From Hydrangea macrophylla (Eukaryota > Streptophyta > Magnoliopsida > Cornales > Hydrangeaceae): a stretch of DNA of 64,000 nt. The stretch lies in contig CM066983.1 of the NCBI GenBank assembly GCA_033977485.1, positions 63,226,010 through 63,290,009 on the forward strand. Reading direction: 5' to 3'. This document shows positions 48,275 to 59,179 of the stretch, piece after piece (within the stretch, counting starts at the first letter, position 1; each line of letters begins with the position of its first letter). Position numbers and translations under genes: made by a program. Below the pieces are notes generated by a model. It was not told the DNA's origin and did not search any database. It saw only the letters and a program-made list of their open reading frames with translations.

Positions 48275-49367
48275 CACTAGCCAAGACTATACACAGTGCA
48301 CATAAAATCTTGAGTGCTGACATGTGAGGGGGCCAATTTTTTCTTCACATTGCCAGCAAATTGTATGCCAAGATCTTCACATTACTAGTGAGACTTACAA
48401 AATTACAACAATAAGGTTCAGAACAGTTATTCAAGGTTCAAAACATCAATTCATATAGTAAGTAAGCTATTCAGCTTTGCAATTACATTAAAAAAAAAAT
48501 TGTTAAAGAACAAGCTGAGCATATTAATGACATAACAGCCTCATCTCATACCAGCTTAGTAGATAGTTGCTTTGCAACCAACCCAACCTAAAAGCACTTC
48601 ACACCCATTCTCTTATGGGCATTTCGCAAAAGTTTTCCCACATGCAAATTGCAAAGTACCTACCAGTTCCATATTAATAATCCCACCATTCCAAGATCTA
48701 GCAGTACAAAACAAAACAACACTCCATTGCCACCACCTTACTACATTAATGACTTGGAAAAACACACATTATTTTACAAAAATGATGGGCACCAACCTTG
48801 ATGCCAAAATTGTGATAACTCCCCAATCACATAAATCAAAGTAAGGCTTTCTTAATTTTGAAACTGAAAGTGCTAAGTTTTTAATTTTTGTGCGTTTCTT
48901 CAACTAGGATGTCACCAAAATTTGGTAACAAGCTTGTCAACTAATCACCTCTGAATATAAATTGTACACTTTAAATTATGGCTCAAAAAAGGTACTCAGG
49001 AAGTTTTTTGCACAAAACATCAAGCCCTTTTGACATCCCCATTCTATTTTCAATAAAACTCCCCCAACATTCACAAAAGAAAATTAACGTTTTCAAGATT
49101 AATCAGATTAAGAGCATTAACTTGCATATATGTCTGGTACGAGGGAAGAGAGGAAGGATGCAAAAGGGTGCAACCATTCAATGACATAAACATTTGTTTG
49201 GAAGGACGGAAGAGAGGGGCAGGATAAGCGAATGGATGCCTCTCCCCTATGCATACACAAATTTGAATCCCTCCACTTTTAGACAGATTGAAAGAGAGAA
49301 AAAACTAGCTCCTCTTTTGACTTTTGTTTGCCCTTCAAAGAAAGTGATAATTCTTTCTTTAGAAATA
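48275..49367. other. Spacer, no gene seen
   Basis: It includes a repeat of the segment AATTGTATGC-AAG-TTCACATT (47918-47943 and 48357-48383), a short local duplication. Short open frames here show no recognisable domain. Confidence 0.4.
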
Positions 49368-49375
49368 TATAATAG

Positions 49376-49700
49376 CATTGTTTTAAAAACCGGATTGAAC
49401 TGTCTGGTTGAACCGTCGACCGGTTAAAGAAACGTCCAGTTTGAACCGGAAAACACTAAAAACCGGTCTATTTTGTGAAAACTGGAAAACCAGGCAGTTG
49501 AACCGGTAAAACCGGCAATGAAACCGGAAACCCAAATTTTTTTTTTTTTAATTTTTTTTATATATTTTATATTATTAATAATTATTATTATATAATTATG
49601 GCATCATGGTTCAGTTCCGGTTGACCCAACGGTTGAACCAATGACCCGTGACCCGGTCATTTTTCCGGTTTGATGACCGGTCCGAATTTTCAAAACATTG
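49376..49700. mobile_element. hAT-like MITE rich in ACCGG, 325 bp
   Basis: The ends CATTGTTTTAAAAACCGG and the complement of CAATGTTTTGAAAATTCGG are flanked by identical 8-bp TATAATAG copies (49368-49375, 49701-49708). The interior has many AACCGG words in both orientations. It shares the CAATGTTTT terminus with elements at 29062 and 59180. Confidence 0.82.
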
Positions 49701-49708
49701 TATAATAG

Positions 49709-50363
49709 CAAAAGAGACGTGCAATATTTTCTTCTTTTCTACCTCATTTCCTTCTTATCTAACCGAAAAAAAGGAGGGAAGTTATCTAACCAAACAAAAA
49801 GAGGAAAGGCTCGCATCCTTTCCCTAATTCTCCTTCCATCCTCCTCCGTTCTCCTCCTCCCATTTGTCCATCCTTCCTACCAGACACAATGTTCATAATC
49901 TATCTTCACTAATACTAGAATCCAAATGATCTACAAATCGTTCAAATATCCTTTCAATCAAATAGAGTTCATTAAATGAGCAGAACTTAAATTCCTCTGG
50001 TTAGTAACTTCAATTTACCAACATCACTACTTTATTTCAGTGACATATTGCCTCCCTTCATTGCCTTGCTATATGGAAAAAATAGTTTAAAAAACTTCCC
50101 AAATTACTACATAAATCAACAGGTAGGTAAAACAACTATACTAGCATCAGATAGGCCCAAACACAGAATAGCAGGAAAGAAATGTTCTTCATTAGCATTA
50201 TCCAATACCGATTCAAAGTAATATAATAGGCAACAATTCATCAATTGACAGTACCATTTCATAAACTGACTGAACTCACAACCCAACCAAATCCTCCAAA
50301 ATACAATCTCATTTAACTCACCAAATCAAAGTTGCCCAAAAACAATCTCACTTGGTGACACAA
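49709..50363. other. 3' flank of CPN10
   Basis: AT-rich spacer below the CPN10 stop codon. It should include the 3' UTR, but no poly-A site could be fixed. Confidence 0.4.
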
Positions 50364-50989
50364 CTATTCAAGGAGAGTGCCCAGAATGTCCTCATCCCTA
50401 TATAAATGAAACCTGTGCAAAACCCAAAAAAAAAAAAAAAAAAAAATCAATAAGAAAACAAATTAAAAATAAAAATAAAATCAATGACATTAAATTGAAA
50501 TAAGGATATATATGTAGTAACGGGCAGACAATTGTATATATAAACTGATTAAGTTCCTTGTGAAAATGAAATGGGGACCTTCTATGATACAAGGATCGTG
50601 GCATTGGCTGCATCATACAGCCCATTTTTGGTGCCAAAAGTCGTATTTTGGTCCCAAAATGTTTTTACCTGATGTCGTAAGCTGCAAAGTTTGAAAACCA
50701 CTTTCATTTCCACTTTGATTTTAAAACTAAAGAGGTTTTCAAAGTTAATAAAACATTTTGGGACAAAGATACAACAGTTTGAGACAAGACATGACTATTA
50801 TATTTTGGGACCAAAATCCACTTGGGCTGTGGCTGTAGCCTGTATCATAGAATTTTCCAAATGGAAATACATGTAAATATTTTGCATACTTGTATTATGC
50901 AAGTGCTATATATACACACACCTGCATAAATACACATACACACACTCACATAGTCACATGTGTGTGTGAGAGAATATAAAATGCACAGG

Positions 50990-51020
<31 letters not shown>

Positions 51021-51261
51021 GGGCACGTACTCCTTGTCATCGAGCTTAACTTGGGTACCGCCATAATCAGGCAAGAGAACAGTGTCACCTTCCTTGACAG
51101 CCACTGGTATCAAATTCCCAGTTTTATCTCGCGTTCCGGGTCCCACAGCCACCACTTTCCCGGAGTTCAGCTGCCATTAAACAAAAACCCCAGAAAATGG
51201 AAACGATCAATCACCCACTTCCGACTTTTAGAGAGAGAAAACAGATAAAGGAAGGTGATCC

Positions 51262-51297
<36 letters not shown>

Positions 51298-51452
51298 AAT
51301 CAATTTTAGAGAGAGAAAGTACCAAAAAAAAAAAAAAAAAACAGTACCTTGGTGGATTTCTCGGGAAGAAGAATACCGGCGGTGGTCTTCGATGGAGGGA
51401 CAATCTTCTCCACCAGAATACGATTAAGTGTTGGGATCAAACGTTTCGCCAT
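50364..51452 (-). CDS. CPN10: 10 kDa chaperonin, mitochondrial GroES type
   Basis: The exons are 51348-51452 (MAKRLIPTLNRILVEKI..), 51031-51170 (LNSGKVVAVGPGTRDK..GDTVLLPDYGGTQVKL) and 50364-50412 (HLYRDEDILGTLLE, stop). The donor that keeps the frame is GA|GTACGT at 51030; reading on into the intron gives a false extension. The joined protein is 97 residues, the usual GroES size. It has the N-terminal beta-barrel strand, the mobile-loop segment PPSKTTAGILLPEKSTK, and the GDTVLLPDYGG and EDILGTL signatures. It caps the CPN60 ring for ATP-driven folding. Plant homologues of this short type work in mitochondria and lack a cleaved presequence. No lesion was found, and intron 1 carries long T-runs. 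Confidence 0.96.
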
Positions 51453-51566
51453 TGGAATTTTAGTTAGGTATTGGGGCTGTGTTCAGCTGAGAAATTTTAG
51501 GGCTTTTCAGAGAGCAGTCTCTGGGTTTTTCTTCTCTTTCTCTCGGTGGTGGAAGCTTCTAGGCTC

Positions 51567-51684
51567 TAGGGTTTAAGAGGGGTTTTGTGTCCAGACACTG
51601 GGGTCGGTCTCATGGGCCGTGAAGTCCACTAATACATGCGTGGGCCTATAGCGGTGAAAAAGCTATCCTACCTTTTCTTGGGCC
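51567..51684 (-). promoter_or_regulatory. CPN10 promoter words: telo-box and site II elements
   Basis: On the minus strand AAACCCTA lies at 51567-51574. TGGGCC words (plus orientation) lie at 51613, 51641 and 51679. Site II plus telo-box is a known pairing in plant genes for translation and mitochondrial proteins, bound by TCP-type factors. The sites are 115-235 bp upstream of the start codon. Activity is inferred. Confidence 0.55.
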
Positions 51685-51733
51685 TGTTTGCGACCATTTT
51701 TGCATCTCATAACTGATTTTTTGAACTCCAAAA

Positions 51734-53972
51734 TAGCGGTGTAAAGTCACCCTGCCTGCTACAAGCCCAACTCGTGACTCACTCCATCATATCTGGGATT
51801 TAGGTCGAATTCACCTTTCGCGTCTTACGAATTCGCTCCACAATCCGGTTCGTCTAAACCTACAAATTCGCCACTTACCTGTCCCATCTCGTAAACCGAC
51901 TCCGTTCCATTTCCGCTAATCCGCGAATAAACTATTTTTATTTAACTGTTTTCAAATAGAAAATTTAAAAAACTATTTTTCTAATGATTTTTTTAATACT
52001 GTTTTTATTTAACTATTTTAAAATAAACAATTTTTAAATAAAATGTTTTTATTCAACTATTTTATTAGGAAGTAAAAACAGTTTCTAATATTTTATTATA
52101 CAAAGTGTTTTTTATTAAATATTTTTAAAACAGTTCTTTAATAAACAGTTTTTAAAAAGGAGACTTGGTGTAAGGCCCCTAAGGTTGGGCTAAGTTGGAC
52201 TAAAGGACAAGTCATAATCAAACACCCATACAAGGACACACTCTAAAAAAAATTTCCCTCCTAAAGTCTTCTAAAATTTAAACTATCCCTCTTAGTCCTA
52301 TAAAATTTTAAATTTCATTCTAAATGGCAAAAATGCCCATGGAATCCTAAGAGACCACCACCACCATCTCTCTTCTCTCTCTAACTTTCTCTCCCCTCCA
52401 TAGCCACCACCACCAACATCTCTCTCTCCTCCCTCTCCATAGCCACCACCACCAACATCTCTCTTTCCTCCCTCTCCATAGCCACCACCATCACAACCAC
52501 CACCACCATAGCCACCATCTTCTCTCCTCCTCCCTCCACCATCTTCTCTCTCCTCCCCCACCATAGCCACCACCACCACCTTCTCTCCTCCTCCCTCCAT
52601 AGCCACCACCATCACAACCACCACCACCGAAGCTGTCGCCGTCGTCGCCGGAGCTGGAGTCTTCGCCGTCGCCGTCGCCACTACCACCAACTCTCTTCTC
52701 TCTCTAACTTTCTCTCTCCTCACCCTCCATAGCCACCACCACCACCATCTCTCTTCTCTCTCTAGCTTTCTCTCCTCCTCCCTCCATAGCCACCACCAAC
52801 ACAGCCACCACCACCAGAGCCACTACTGGAGCAGTTCTCGTCGTCGCCGGAGTCGTCGCCGGAGCCATCGCCTGAGCCATCACCACTACCCCAACTCTCT
52901 TCTCTCTCTAACTTTCTCTCTCCTCCCCCTCCATAGCCACCACCACCACCATCTCTCTGTCTTCCCCCTCCATTGCCACCACCACCGCCGGCCACACAAA
53001 AATCATGGCCAAACTGATCTCAGTCATCCTAAGAGAAATTTCTCTTACGATGACTAATCTCAGTCCACCTCCACCACCGACACTTCCACCTCCACCACCA
53101 CCACTACCTCTACCGCCACCGTCCCTAATCCACCACCACCACCACCAGTCTCCACCGCCACCACCACCACCATCACCACCGTCCCATTTGAATAGAGAAA
53201 TTTGTAAGACAAATTTCACTTAGGATATATCCTAAGTCAAATTTGACTTACTGAGTGGTCGTTGGAGATTGAGAGGGTGGTGGTCGCCGGAGATGGCGAG
53301 GGTGGTGGCTGGAGGTCAATCGAGTGGTAGGGAATGGTCACTAGTGGTTAGGAGTGGCGTTGTGGTGGTCAAAAAGTGCAATGGAGGTGGTCGCCGGAGA
53401 TGGCCATGTGGTGGTCGCCGGAGATGAGGGTGGTGGTCGCCGGAGATGGCGAGGGTGGTGGCCGGAGGTGGCAGGGGTGGTGGTCGGAGGTGGTGTGGAG
53501 TAGTGGTAATGGTGGCTAGGGTTTGTTTAGGGTTAGAGGTTGAAGGTGAGGGTATTTTTATCTATGGACATTGGGAGGACTCATACCCAATGTGTATTTT
53601 AAGTTGTCCTTGATCCCAATAAAGCCCTTCTTAATGACCTTTTAACCAATTTTCCCTTTTTAAAACTGCTTTTCTAATAAATTTTTAAATAAACTATTTC
53701 TTAAGAAATTATTTTATTACAATTAAAAACATATTTTGGGGATCAACCGGTAGGCTCGTGGGCCAATTCGCCAACCAACCCACGAGTTAGCCTCTCCGCC
53801 CCGCCTTACCCAGTAGACCAACCAATTAGTAGGCTAGGTCGAGTTACCCTATTTCCCTTAGCGAGTCAACCCGCCCCGCCTCACCCCTGCTCCGTCTACC
53901 TCACCAACCTCGGCACGTGGCTCGCCAAAATTCGCCAAAGTTGCCGCCCAGGGCTCCCGTTTTACACCTCTA
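51734..53972. mobile_element. hAT-like element hosting a Mutator-like element
   Basis: The ends TAGCGGTGTAAAGTC and the complement of TAGAGGTGTAAAACG are flanked by TCCAAAA (51727-51733, 53973-53979). Next to the right end are CAACCCGCCCCGCC-rich stretches typical of a common plant hAT-like repeat. Its own sequence is split by the insert at 52158-53656. It lies directly upstream of the CPN10 promoter. Confidence 0.65.
52158..53656. mobile_element. Mutator-like non-autonomous element with CCA/GGT-rich interior
   Basis: Diverged terminal repeats of about 65 bp (left AGGAGACTTGG.., with AAAGGACAAG inside; right its complement, with AAGGACAACTT) are flanked by identical 9-bp TTTTTAAAA (52149-52157, 53657-53665). 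The interior is a degenerate array of CCACCACCA, CTCTCT and CGCCGGAG words in one half and their complements in the other. Long low-complexity open frames result on both strands. Acquired host DNA, as in Pack-MULEs, is possible but unproven. Confidence 0.65.
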
Positions 53973-53979
53973 TCCAAAA

Positions 53980-54662
53980 AACTACAATGAGACTTTTCGA
54001 CAAACTAACTTTCACGTGTGTCAATTACTTAATTTTATGACGGCCTAATTAAAGCTCCCTTGGGCGGCTTTTCACCCAAAAAAAAATTTCGCTTACGAAA
54101 TCGCTTTTTAGACAATAGGAGTTCGTATGTGATTTAAAAATAATCTAATAATAAAAAAAATAAAAATTTATCAGATCAACCTGACAAAAAACAAGAATGA
54201 GATCAAGTCTAATACAATGGAACCAATCAAAATTCAATTGGTCCCATTGTATTAGACCTGGTCGTACGGTTACATTATTTGATAAATATCTTTGGGATAG
54301 AAATTTGGAAAGCCTAGCATTACTCTTTTTTGTGTATGACAAACCAAACAATTCTATTAGGAGTATTGCTATGCTCCCCAAATCTTAATTCCAAATTTTC
54401 ATTCAATTGATGTGACAGTGGAGTCTACTAAATTTTAATTGAATGATGTTAAAGTGTTCCATCATCATTGTGAGTGGACTCATTATCATATAATTTTTTA
54501 TAAAAATTTAAAATTAAGATTTGAGATGCATATCTTTAGTGTTCGTTAAAATGGGCTAATAATCCAAGTTTGGGGTCGTCAAAACACTCAGCTCTGTCCA
54601 TGTCCGTTTTAGACGAACAAACTACCATAGAGAGAGAGAGTGTGTGTGTGTGTGTGTGTGCA
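53980..54662. other. Spacer with small inverted repeats
   Basis: It holds a hairpin at 54201-54263 (AGTCTAATACAATGG and complement), and the left arm of a GAGTATTGC-type MITE near 54361. A GA/GT microsatellite at 54632-54660 lies just before the pseudogene start. Confidence 0.45.
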
Positions 54663-54946
54663 ATGGGGCAGAGTAGCAGAAAACCAGACACTCCGAACTG
54701 CAATAAGTATGGGGTACCTATCGTACCTCACCTCTCTACGGTGCTTGTTGGGTCCCACACAAGATCATCACATTTGACTCAGACGATGAGGTTTCCGGCG
54801 ACGTAACTCCAACGTCTCCGACGTCTGTAGCCGCCAAGAACTATCTGGTTCTCATCGGAGGTGGCAGCTAAGGCCGCAGTGGCATCCCTAATGCTATCCT
54901 CCTCGCTCACTTCGATTTTGATTCCAATTCTCTCTCTGATCAACCC
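54663..54946 (+). pseudogene. SEC12/PHF1-like gene, exon 1 relic
   Basis: The start reads MGQSSRKPDTPNCNKYGVPI. After a 14-bp insertion that shifts frame near 54726, it continues YGACWVPHKIITFDSD.., then KNYLVLIGGGS, a TAA stop at 54870, and GRSGIPNAILLAHFDFDSNS up to a GT donor at 54947. The GGG-GRSGIPNA-HFDF pattern is the N-terminus of plant SEC12-like WD proteins (PHF1 group). These are ER membrane guanine-nucleotide exchange relatives that promote COPII export. The stop plus the frameshift make it non-functional. Its next exon lies beyond the solo LTR, near 58905. Confidence 0.72.
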
Positions 54947-55526
54947 GTGAGGTCCTTTAATCTCCCTCCATAAATTTGATACATTTATATGAAATGTTAC
55001 GATTGCGTGCTTATACAAATACAAATATATAAAATGTGCAATTTGTAATTATATAGTTTTGTATAATAATTGCTGATTGGTATATATGTCACAAGCATAG
55101 CGAAGTTTATATAGAATGTTCAATTCCAAGTGCAAACCAGTTGTTGGCTTCTACTGTTAAATGTATTGAGTCATAGCAAACAACTCAAGTTTGTCGTTTC
55201 CTATCTCAGGTAGTGAAATGTTAATTTACTCCCTTATGCAATTGAGTCATGGTATGAACATTGCTTTGTTGTGCTATGAATTCTTGTCTATTTGGTTATT
55301 GCCTATAGTGCCTTACTACCCATTTGGTGACCCAATACAATAACCACCAATTTGATTACTCAAACCCTCAATATTGCACTTCAATAGGGTAATCAAATCA
55401 GTAACCAAAATACGGATTGGTGAACAGAGTAATCAAATATACAGACTATGAGGAGTGAGTGAGAGAGAGAGAGAGAGACAGAGAGAGACAGAGACAGAGA
55501 AGATCTCGAAGAGATACAGAGATAGT
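54947..55526. other. Intron-like spacer of the SEC12-like relic
   Basis: No gene. A GA-rich run (55456-55500) precedes the LTR insertion site. Confidence 0.4.
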
Positions 55527-55758
55527 TGTCACGACCCATCCCACTACGCGTGGAAATAGGACACGTGGCACGCCACTAAGGCTCATCCAATCATCCCCTA
55601 ACAATACGCAGCGGAAAGAACTTTAAAACAACCCTGGGTATTTTAAAACTTAGGAAACATTACCCTCTGAGTTGACAAATCCATTAAAAATTTGAGTTAT
55701 AAAAAGTTTTGGCCAAGTGAAAACACATTCAAAAGAATCAGTTCTGAAAACAGAGGTT

Positions 55759-56152
55759 CAGTCGACTGTGCCTAGGGTCCAGTCGACTGTGCCTAGCAGA
55801 AACTAAATCCCAAAATTCTCAATAGAGGTCCAGTCAACTGCTCAGGGAACCCAGTCGACTGCACTAGTTACTATATGGATCAGTAGCTAAAATCTACAGT
55901 GGTTCAGTCGACTGCTCACTTCCCCAGTCGATTGTGTTATGCAGAATCAAAATGCAACATATTAAAAAGGGGTCCAGTCGACTGACCTGGGGATCCAGTC
56001 GACTGGTTTTACCATTATGAGAAGCAGTGGCCAAAAAATCAACAGTGTTCAGTCGACTGATAAAGGGTCCAGTCGACTGCTTCTCTTACTATTCACTTTC
56101 AGTGTCTCAATCACACGGGATCCAGTCGACTGACATAGGGTCCAGTCGACTG
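55759..56152. repeat. Six evenly spaced pairs of CAGTCGACTG
   Basis: Twelve words (ten exact, two one-base variants) lie at 55759/55780, 55831/55852, 55905/55925, 55975/55996, 56050/56070 and 56123/56143. Within a pair the step is 20-21 bp, and pairs recur every 70-75 bp. The intervening sequence is not repeated apart from a short GGTC or GTT before many words. The word is self-complementary. Confidence 0.85.
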
Positions 56153-56564
56153 CTCCCCTGCTGGGCAGCCCTGTTATGAAACTTAACAACTCATGCTTCT
56201 CCACACTAACAACAATCACAACCATAATTGAATTACAACATTTAAAACATAACCACAGAAGTTCAAACACAGGATTACCATACTACGGAACTAATCCAAA
56301 GATCTATTACAACATATTACATAACCCAATTCCTTGCTACTAGTTTAGGAAATAGAAACAAATGATTCCCCCGGCGTTCTTTAACGGCCTCACTCATCAC
56401 GCTTCTTCTTGTCTTTCTTCTTACCTGCAATGGAGTACATCTCCACTGCTCAGCTATATGTTGAGCGTACAACTCTAACATGTGTAATATATGACAAAAC
56501 ATGCTTTAATCTCATAAATCATATCAATAGTCTCTAGGGAGAAAAATACGCATTCATCCGGTAG

Positions 56565-56685
56565 CGGCAAGTCCAAGCCTTAAACTGCGATGTCAATGGC
56601 AAGTCCAAGCCTACAACCATTACATCCCCACAAGTGCCATGGCAAGTCCAAGCCTACAACCATGCACAGTAGCCGTCGCTACTCA
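56565..56685 (-). repeat. Hairpin cluster with GGCAAGTCCAAGCC loops and GACG hairpin
   Basis: On the minus strand the segment TTGTAGGCTTGGACTTG occurs twice, flanked by CATGG/CCATG and AATGG/CCATT, with a third partial copy. Beside it AGTAGC-GACG-GCTACT (56668-56683) is a perfect 6-bp stem. Confidence 0.6.
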
Positions 56686-57929
56686 AATTCTCAAACATCG
56701 AGAAGCTTACTCCGGCATGAATTTGTATAAGGCTCCCCTCTGACCCACATAGACAACTCAACGTGCTCGCGTAAATTTAGACATACTTTTCACAATTTAG
56801 CTCGTGCATAATTAACGGGCCTACAATTAACACATGGATTTCGCCCGGATCTCAAATTCGTCATCGAAATATAAAACATGTATTTCTCTATATTTCACAA
56901 GTTAGAACTTCATACCTCGTGCGATTTCCCTCAAACTTTGAAGGATCGACTAGGAGGTTAAATAAACATCGGATTTCGAATTTGAGAAAATTCCTACAAG
57001 TTTATACCTGTTTTTCCCAAAAGTCTAGAATTAAGATTTTTACAAAAAATTGGCCAAACACGGCCTAAGTAGGATCAAAACGTAGATCTTACCTCCACGA
57101 GTTCAAATATGAAATCTGGAGAAAATCTGACGGACGGAAGGTCGTCGTATGTCGCCGGCAAGCTCGTGGCAACCAAATCTCCCTTCTTTCTCCTCTCTCT
57201 AGATATTTGTGAGTTTGGATGAGAATGAAATCTCATCCACTTCTATATATAGACAAACGTTCTGAAAATTACGTTTACCTCCCCACAAGTTTCTCAAACT
57301 TCTAATTAACCCATGAAACTTCGCACACGTCCATTTTATAACTTTACGAGTGAAAACTATAAATTTCAAAAGTTTTCGACTAGGTTTCGTTTGGGTCCAA
57401 AAATAACGTCCGAAAACTATATTCTGTGGAATCTCTATACAACCTACCTTTTTAATTAACGTATCACTCACGTTCTCACCACAGTTCTCAAAATGTTAAC
57501 AAACAATACCGAAAATACCAGAAATTATACTACACAGGTATAATTCACTATACACAAAATACCATATAAGTCAAATAACATTTAAATCATATAAATGCCA
57601 TTTACTCATGCTCATGCCATATGAACTACCATGTTCCCGTATCCTCACTGACACCTTACCGTTGCCTCACAGTCAACCTCAACTCAAATTATTAATAACA
57701 TTAATAATTTCAAAATCTCAAATGATGCATTTTCAGAATCATAAATTTCTGGAACGGGTGTGACAATAGTAGATCTCGATCAGAAGCGAGGCAGAGAAAG
57801 AGAGGGTTCGGCCCTCTTGTTGTGCTGCGCCACTACATACAATGAGAGAAGATCAAGTTAGTGAGTGTGTGAGAGAGACAGACGAAGCAGATGGAGGGAG
57901 AGAGACGAGAGAGATCAGCCTTCTGCCCT

Positions 57930-57939
57930 AACCAGCCGA

Positions 57940-57972
<33 letters not shown>
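57930..57972. repeat. GA microsatellite
   Basis: About 15 GA units lie within a wider GAGA-rich stretch (57850-57980). Confidence 0.8.
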
Positions 57973-57976
<4 letters not shown>

Positions 57977-58186
57977 GAGGATCGAATGTGTGAGTCTCTA
58001 ACTTATATTTGCTCTCTTATCTTTTTTATTTGTGTTGTGCACTCACACAAGTTGTCAGAATAATATTAGAAACCCCCGCCACTTAAAATAAAAAAAGAGT
58101 TGTTGGCGCACTCAAACATCTCCAGGAACTCTAATGGACTCCACACACACTACACGTGAACTAAGCCACACTCGCACTCCATACGC

Positions 58187-58489
58187 AGTAAGTGCTCGTG
58201 CGACACCATTTTTGAAGCACTCTTGCTTCATTACCTAACACAAGCTATTGTGAAGGGTGAAAGCACATCTGAAGAAGATATTGTAGCCCTCTTTTGGCAA
58301 GAATCAATGGAATATGCTGGTTGTATATTGTCTGCGTAATCCTTTTCTCAGCATAATGAAGGTTTTCAATTAGGTTGTTTCTTGGCTCATTTCATTCAAA
58401 AAGCAGAGAGACCGAAATCAAGTGAGGATCTCCAAGAAAGAGCAGAGAAAGAACACCCGATTCATTTTTCCCTCTTTAATACTCTTTAG
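58187..58489 (+). pseudogene. Unidentified coding relic
   Basis: One frame reads FEALLLHYLTQAIVKGESTS, EEDIVALFWQESMEYAGCIL, a TAA stop (58337), SFSQHNEGFQLGCFLAHF, IQKAERPKSSEDLQERAEKE, HPIHFSLFNTL, then a TAG stop (58487). The amino-acid composition and continuity over 92 codons look like real protein, perhaps one or two former exons. I do not recognise the family. It lies between the two SEC12-like exons and is not part of that protein. Confidence 0.5.
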
Positions 58490-58904
58490 AAGTTTCTGTT
58501 TGTTGATCTCCATGGTATTACAATTGTTCCCTGACAAGGAATGAGAACTAGGATTATACCGTATGAAAAGTGATTTTGTTGCAAATTATGTCCCCGTTGA
58601 GTCGTTGACAGTGAAGTCTATTTGAGCAGTATATCATTTGGAATCTGAAATGCATTTACATACTTTATGGTCTACGGCTATACGCTAAAAATTAAAGCCA
58701 CTAATACTTACCCTCCTGTTTAGATGCCATGCGTTAACTGCATTGGCGATACATTACACTTTGAAAGACATGGACTTAAAAGCTATATCAACATGTGCAT
58801 ACTCTAATTGTAGCACTAGAAAAAGTAAACGGTTATACTCTTGCAAGTTGCAGCCATATGGTTTGGTATGGGAAAGATTAAAGGAAAGAGAAGCTTGGAA
58901 GTCG

Positions 58905-59179
58905 AGATGAAGAGTACTGGCACTATTTTTGACATTTTTTGTTACTCGTACAAATTATTTGGAGGACATTCATGGATTATTGTGCCTGTTCTGTGTAGAT
59001 GGTATGACTGGGATGTTATAAAGGACACTGATATTCATGAAGTTGGTTTAAAATTGTCTGAGAAAGTTCTCAAACTGAAAGATGTTGGACAACAATTGAC
59101 ATTGGATTTCAACAGTGAGGGTGCTGTACTTGCTACTGGTGGCGCGCGATGTAGAGATTATTCTTTTACTAAGTTTGAA
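58905..59179 (+). pseudogene. SEC12/PHF1-like gene, exon 2 relic
   Basis: CRWYDWDVIKDTDIHEVGLK, LSEKVL, then DVGQQLTLDFNSEGAVLATG matches the stretch leading into the first WD repeat of plant SEC12-like proteins. The beginning is decayed. The reading breaks after ATGG, and a hAT-like end (CAATGTTCTAAAAC) starts at 59180, so the WD repeats and membrane anchor are missing. Confidence 0.7.

Larger units (their letters stand above)
55527..57765 (-). mobile_element. Solo LTR, gypsy-type, 2239 bp
   Basis: On the plus strand it reads TGTCACGACCC..GGGTGTGACA, bounded by identical ATAGT copies (55522-55526, 57766-57770). The TATATATAG core at 57243-57251, followed on the minus strand by a GGTAAG donor-like word, puts transcription on the minus strand. 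It includes the CAGTCGACTG array and a GACG hairpin. It lies in the intron of the SEC12-like relic. The plus-oriented LTR at 62040-64000 is a diverged relative. Confidence 0.88.

Noticed and set aside
50946..51030. Extension of CPN10 exon 2 into VPLPLSLSLS..
   Set aside because: It is a read-through of the intron. The GTACGT donor at 51030 joined to the acceptor at 50413 restores the conserved HLYRDEDILGTL end.
52298..53223. Long overlapping open frames on both strands rich in Gly, Val, Pro or His
   Set aside because: They arise from degenerate CCA/CTC/GCC simple repeats inside a Mutator-like element. There is no domain, start context or splice logic.
55759..56152. Regular palindromic repeats resembling a CRISPR array
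   Set aside because: The words are 10 bp, occur in pairs, and lie within a plant solo LTR with target duplications. No cas genes are present and the host is eukaryotic.
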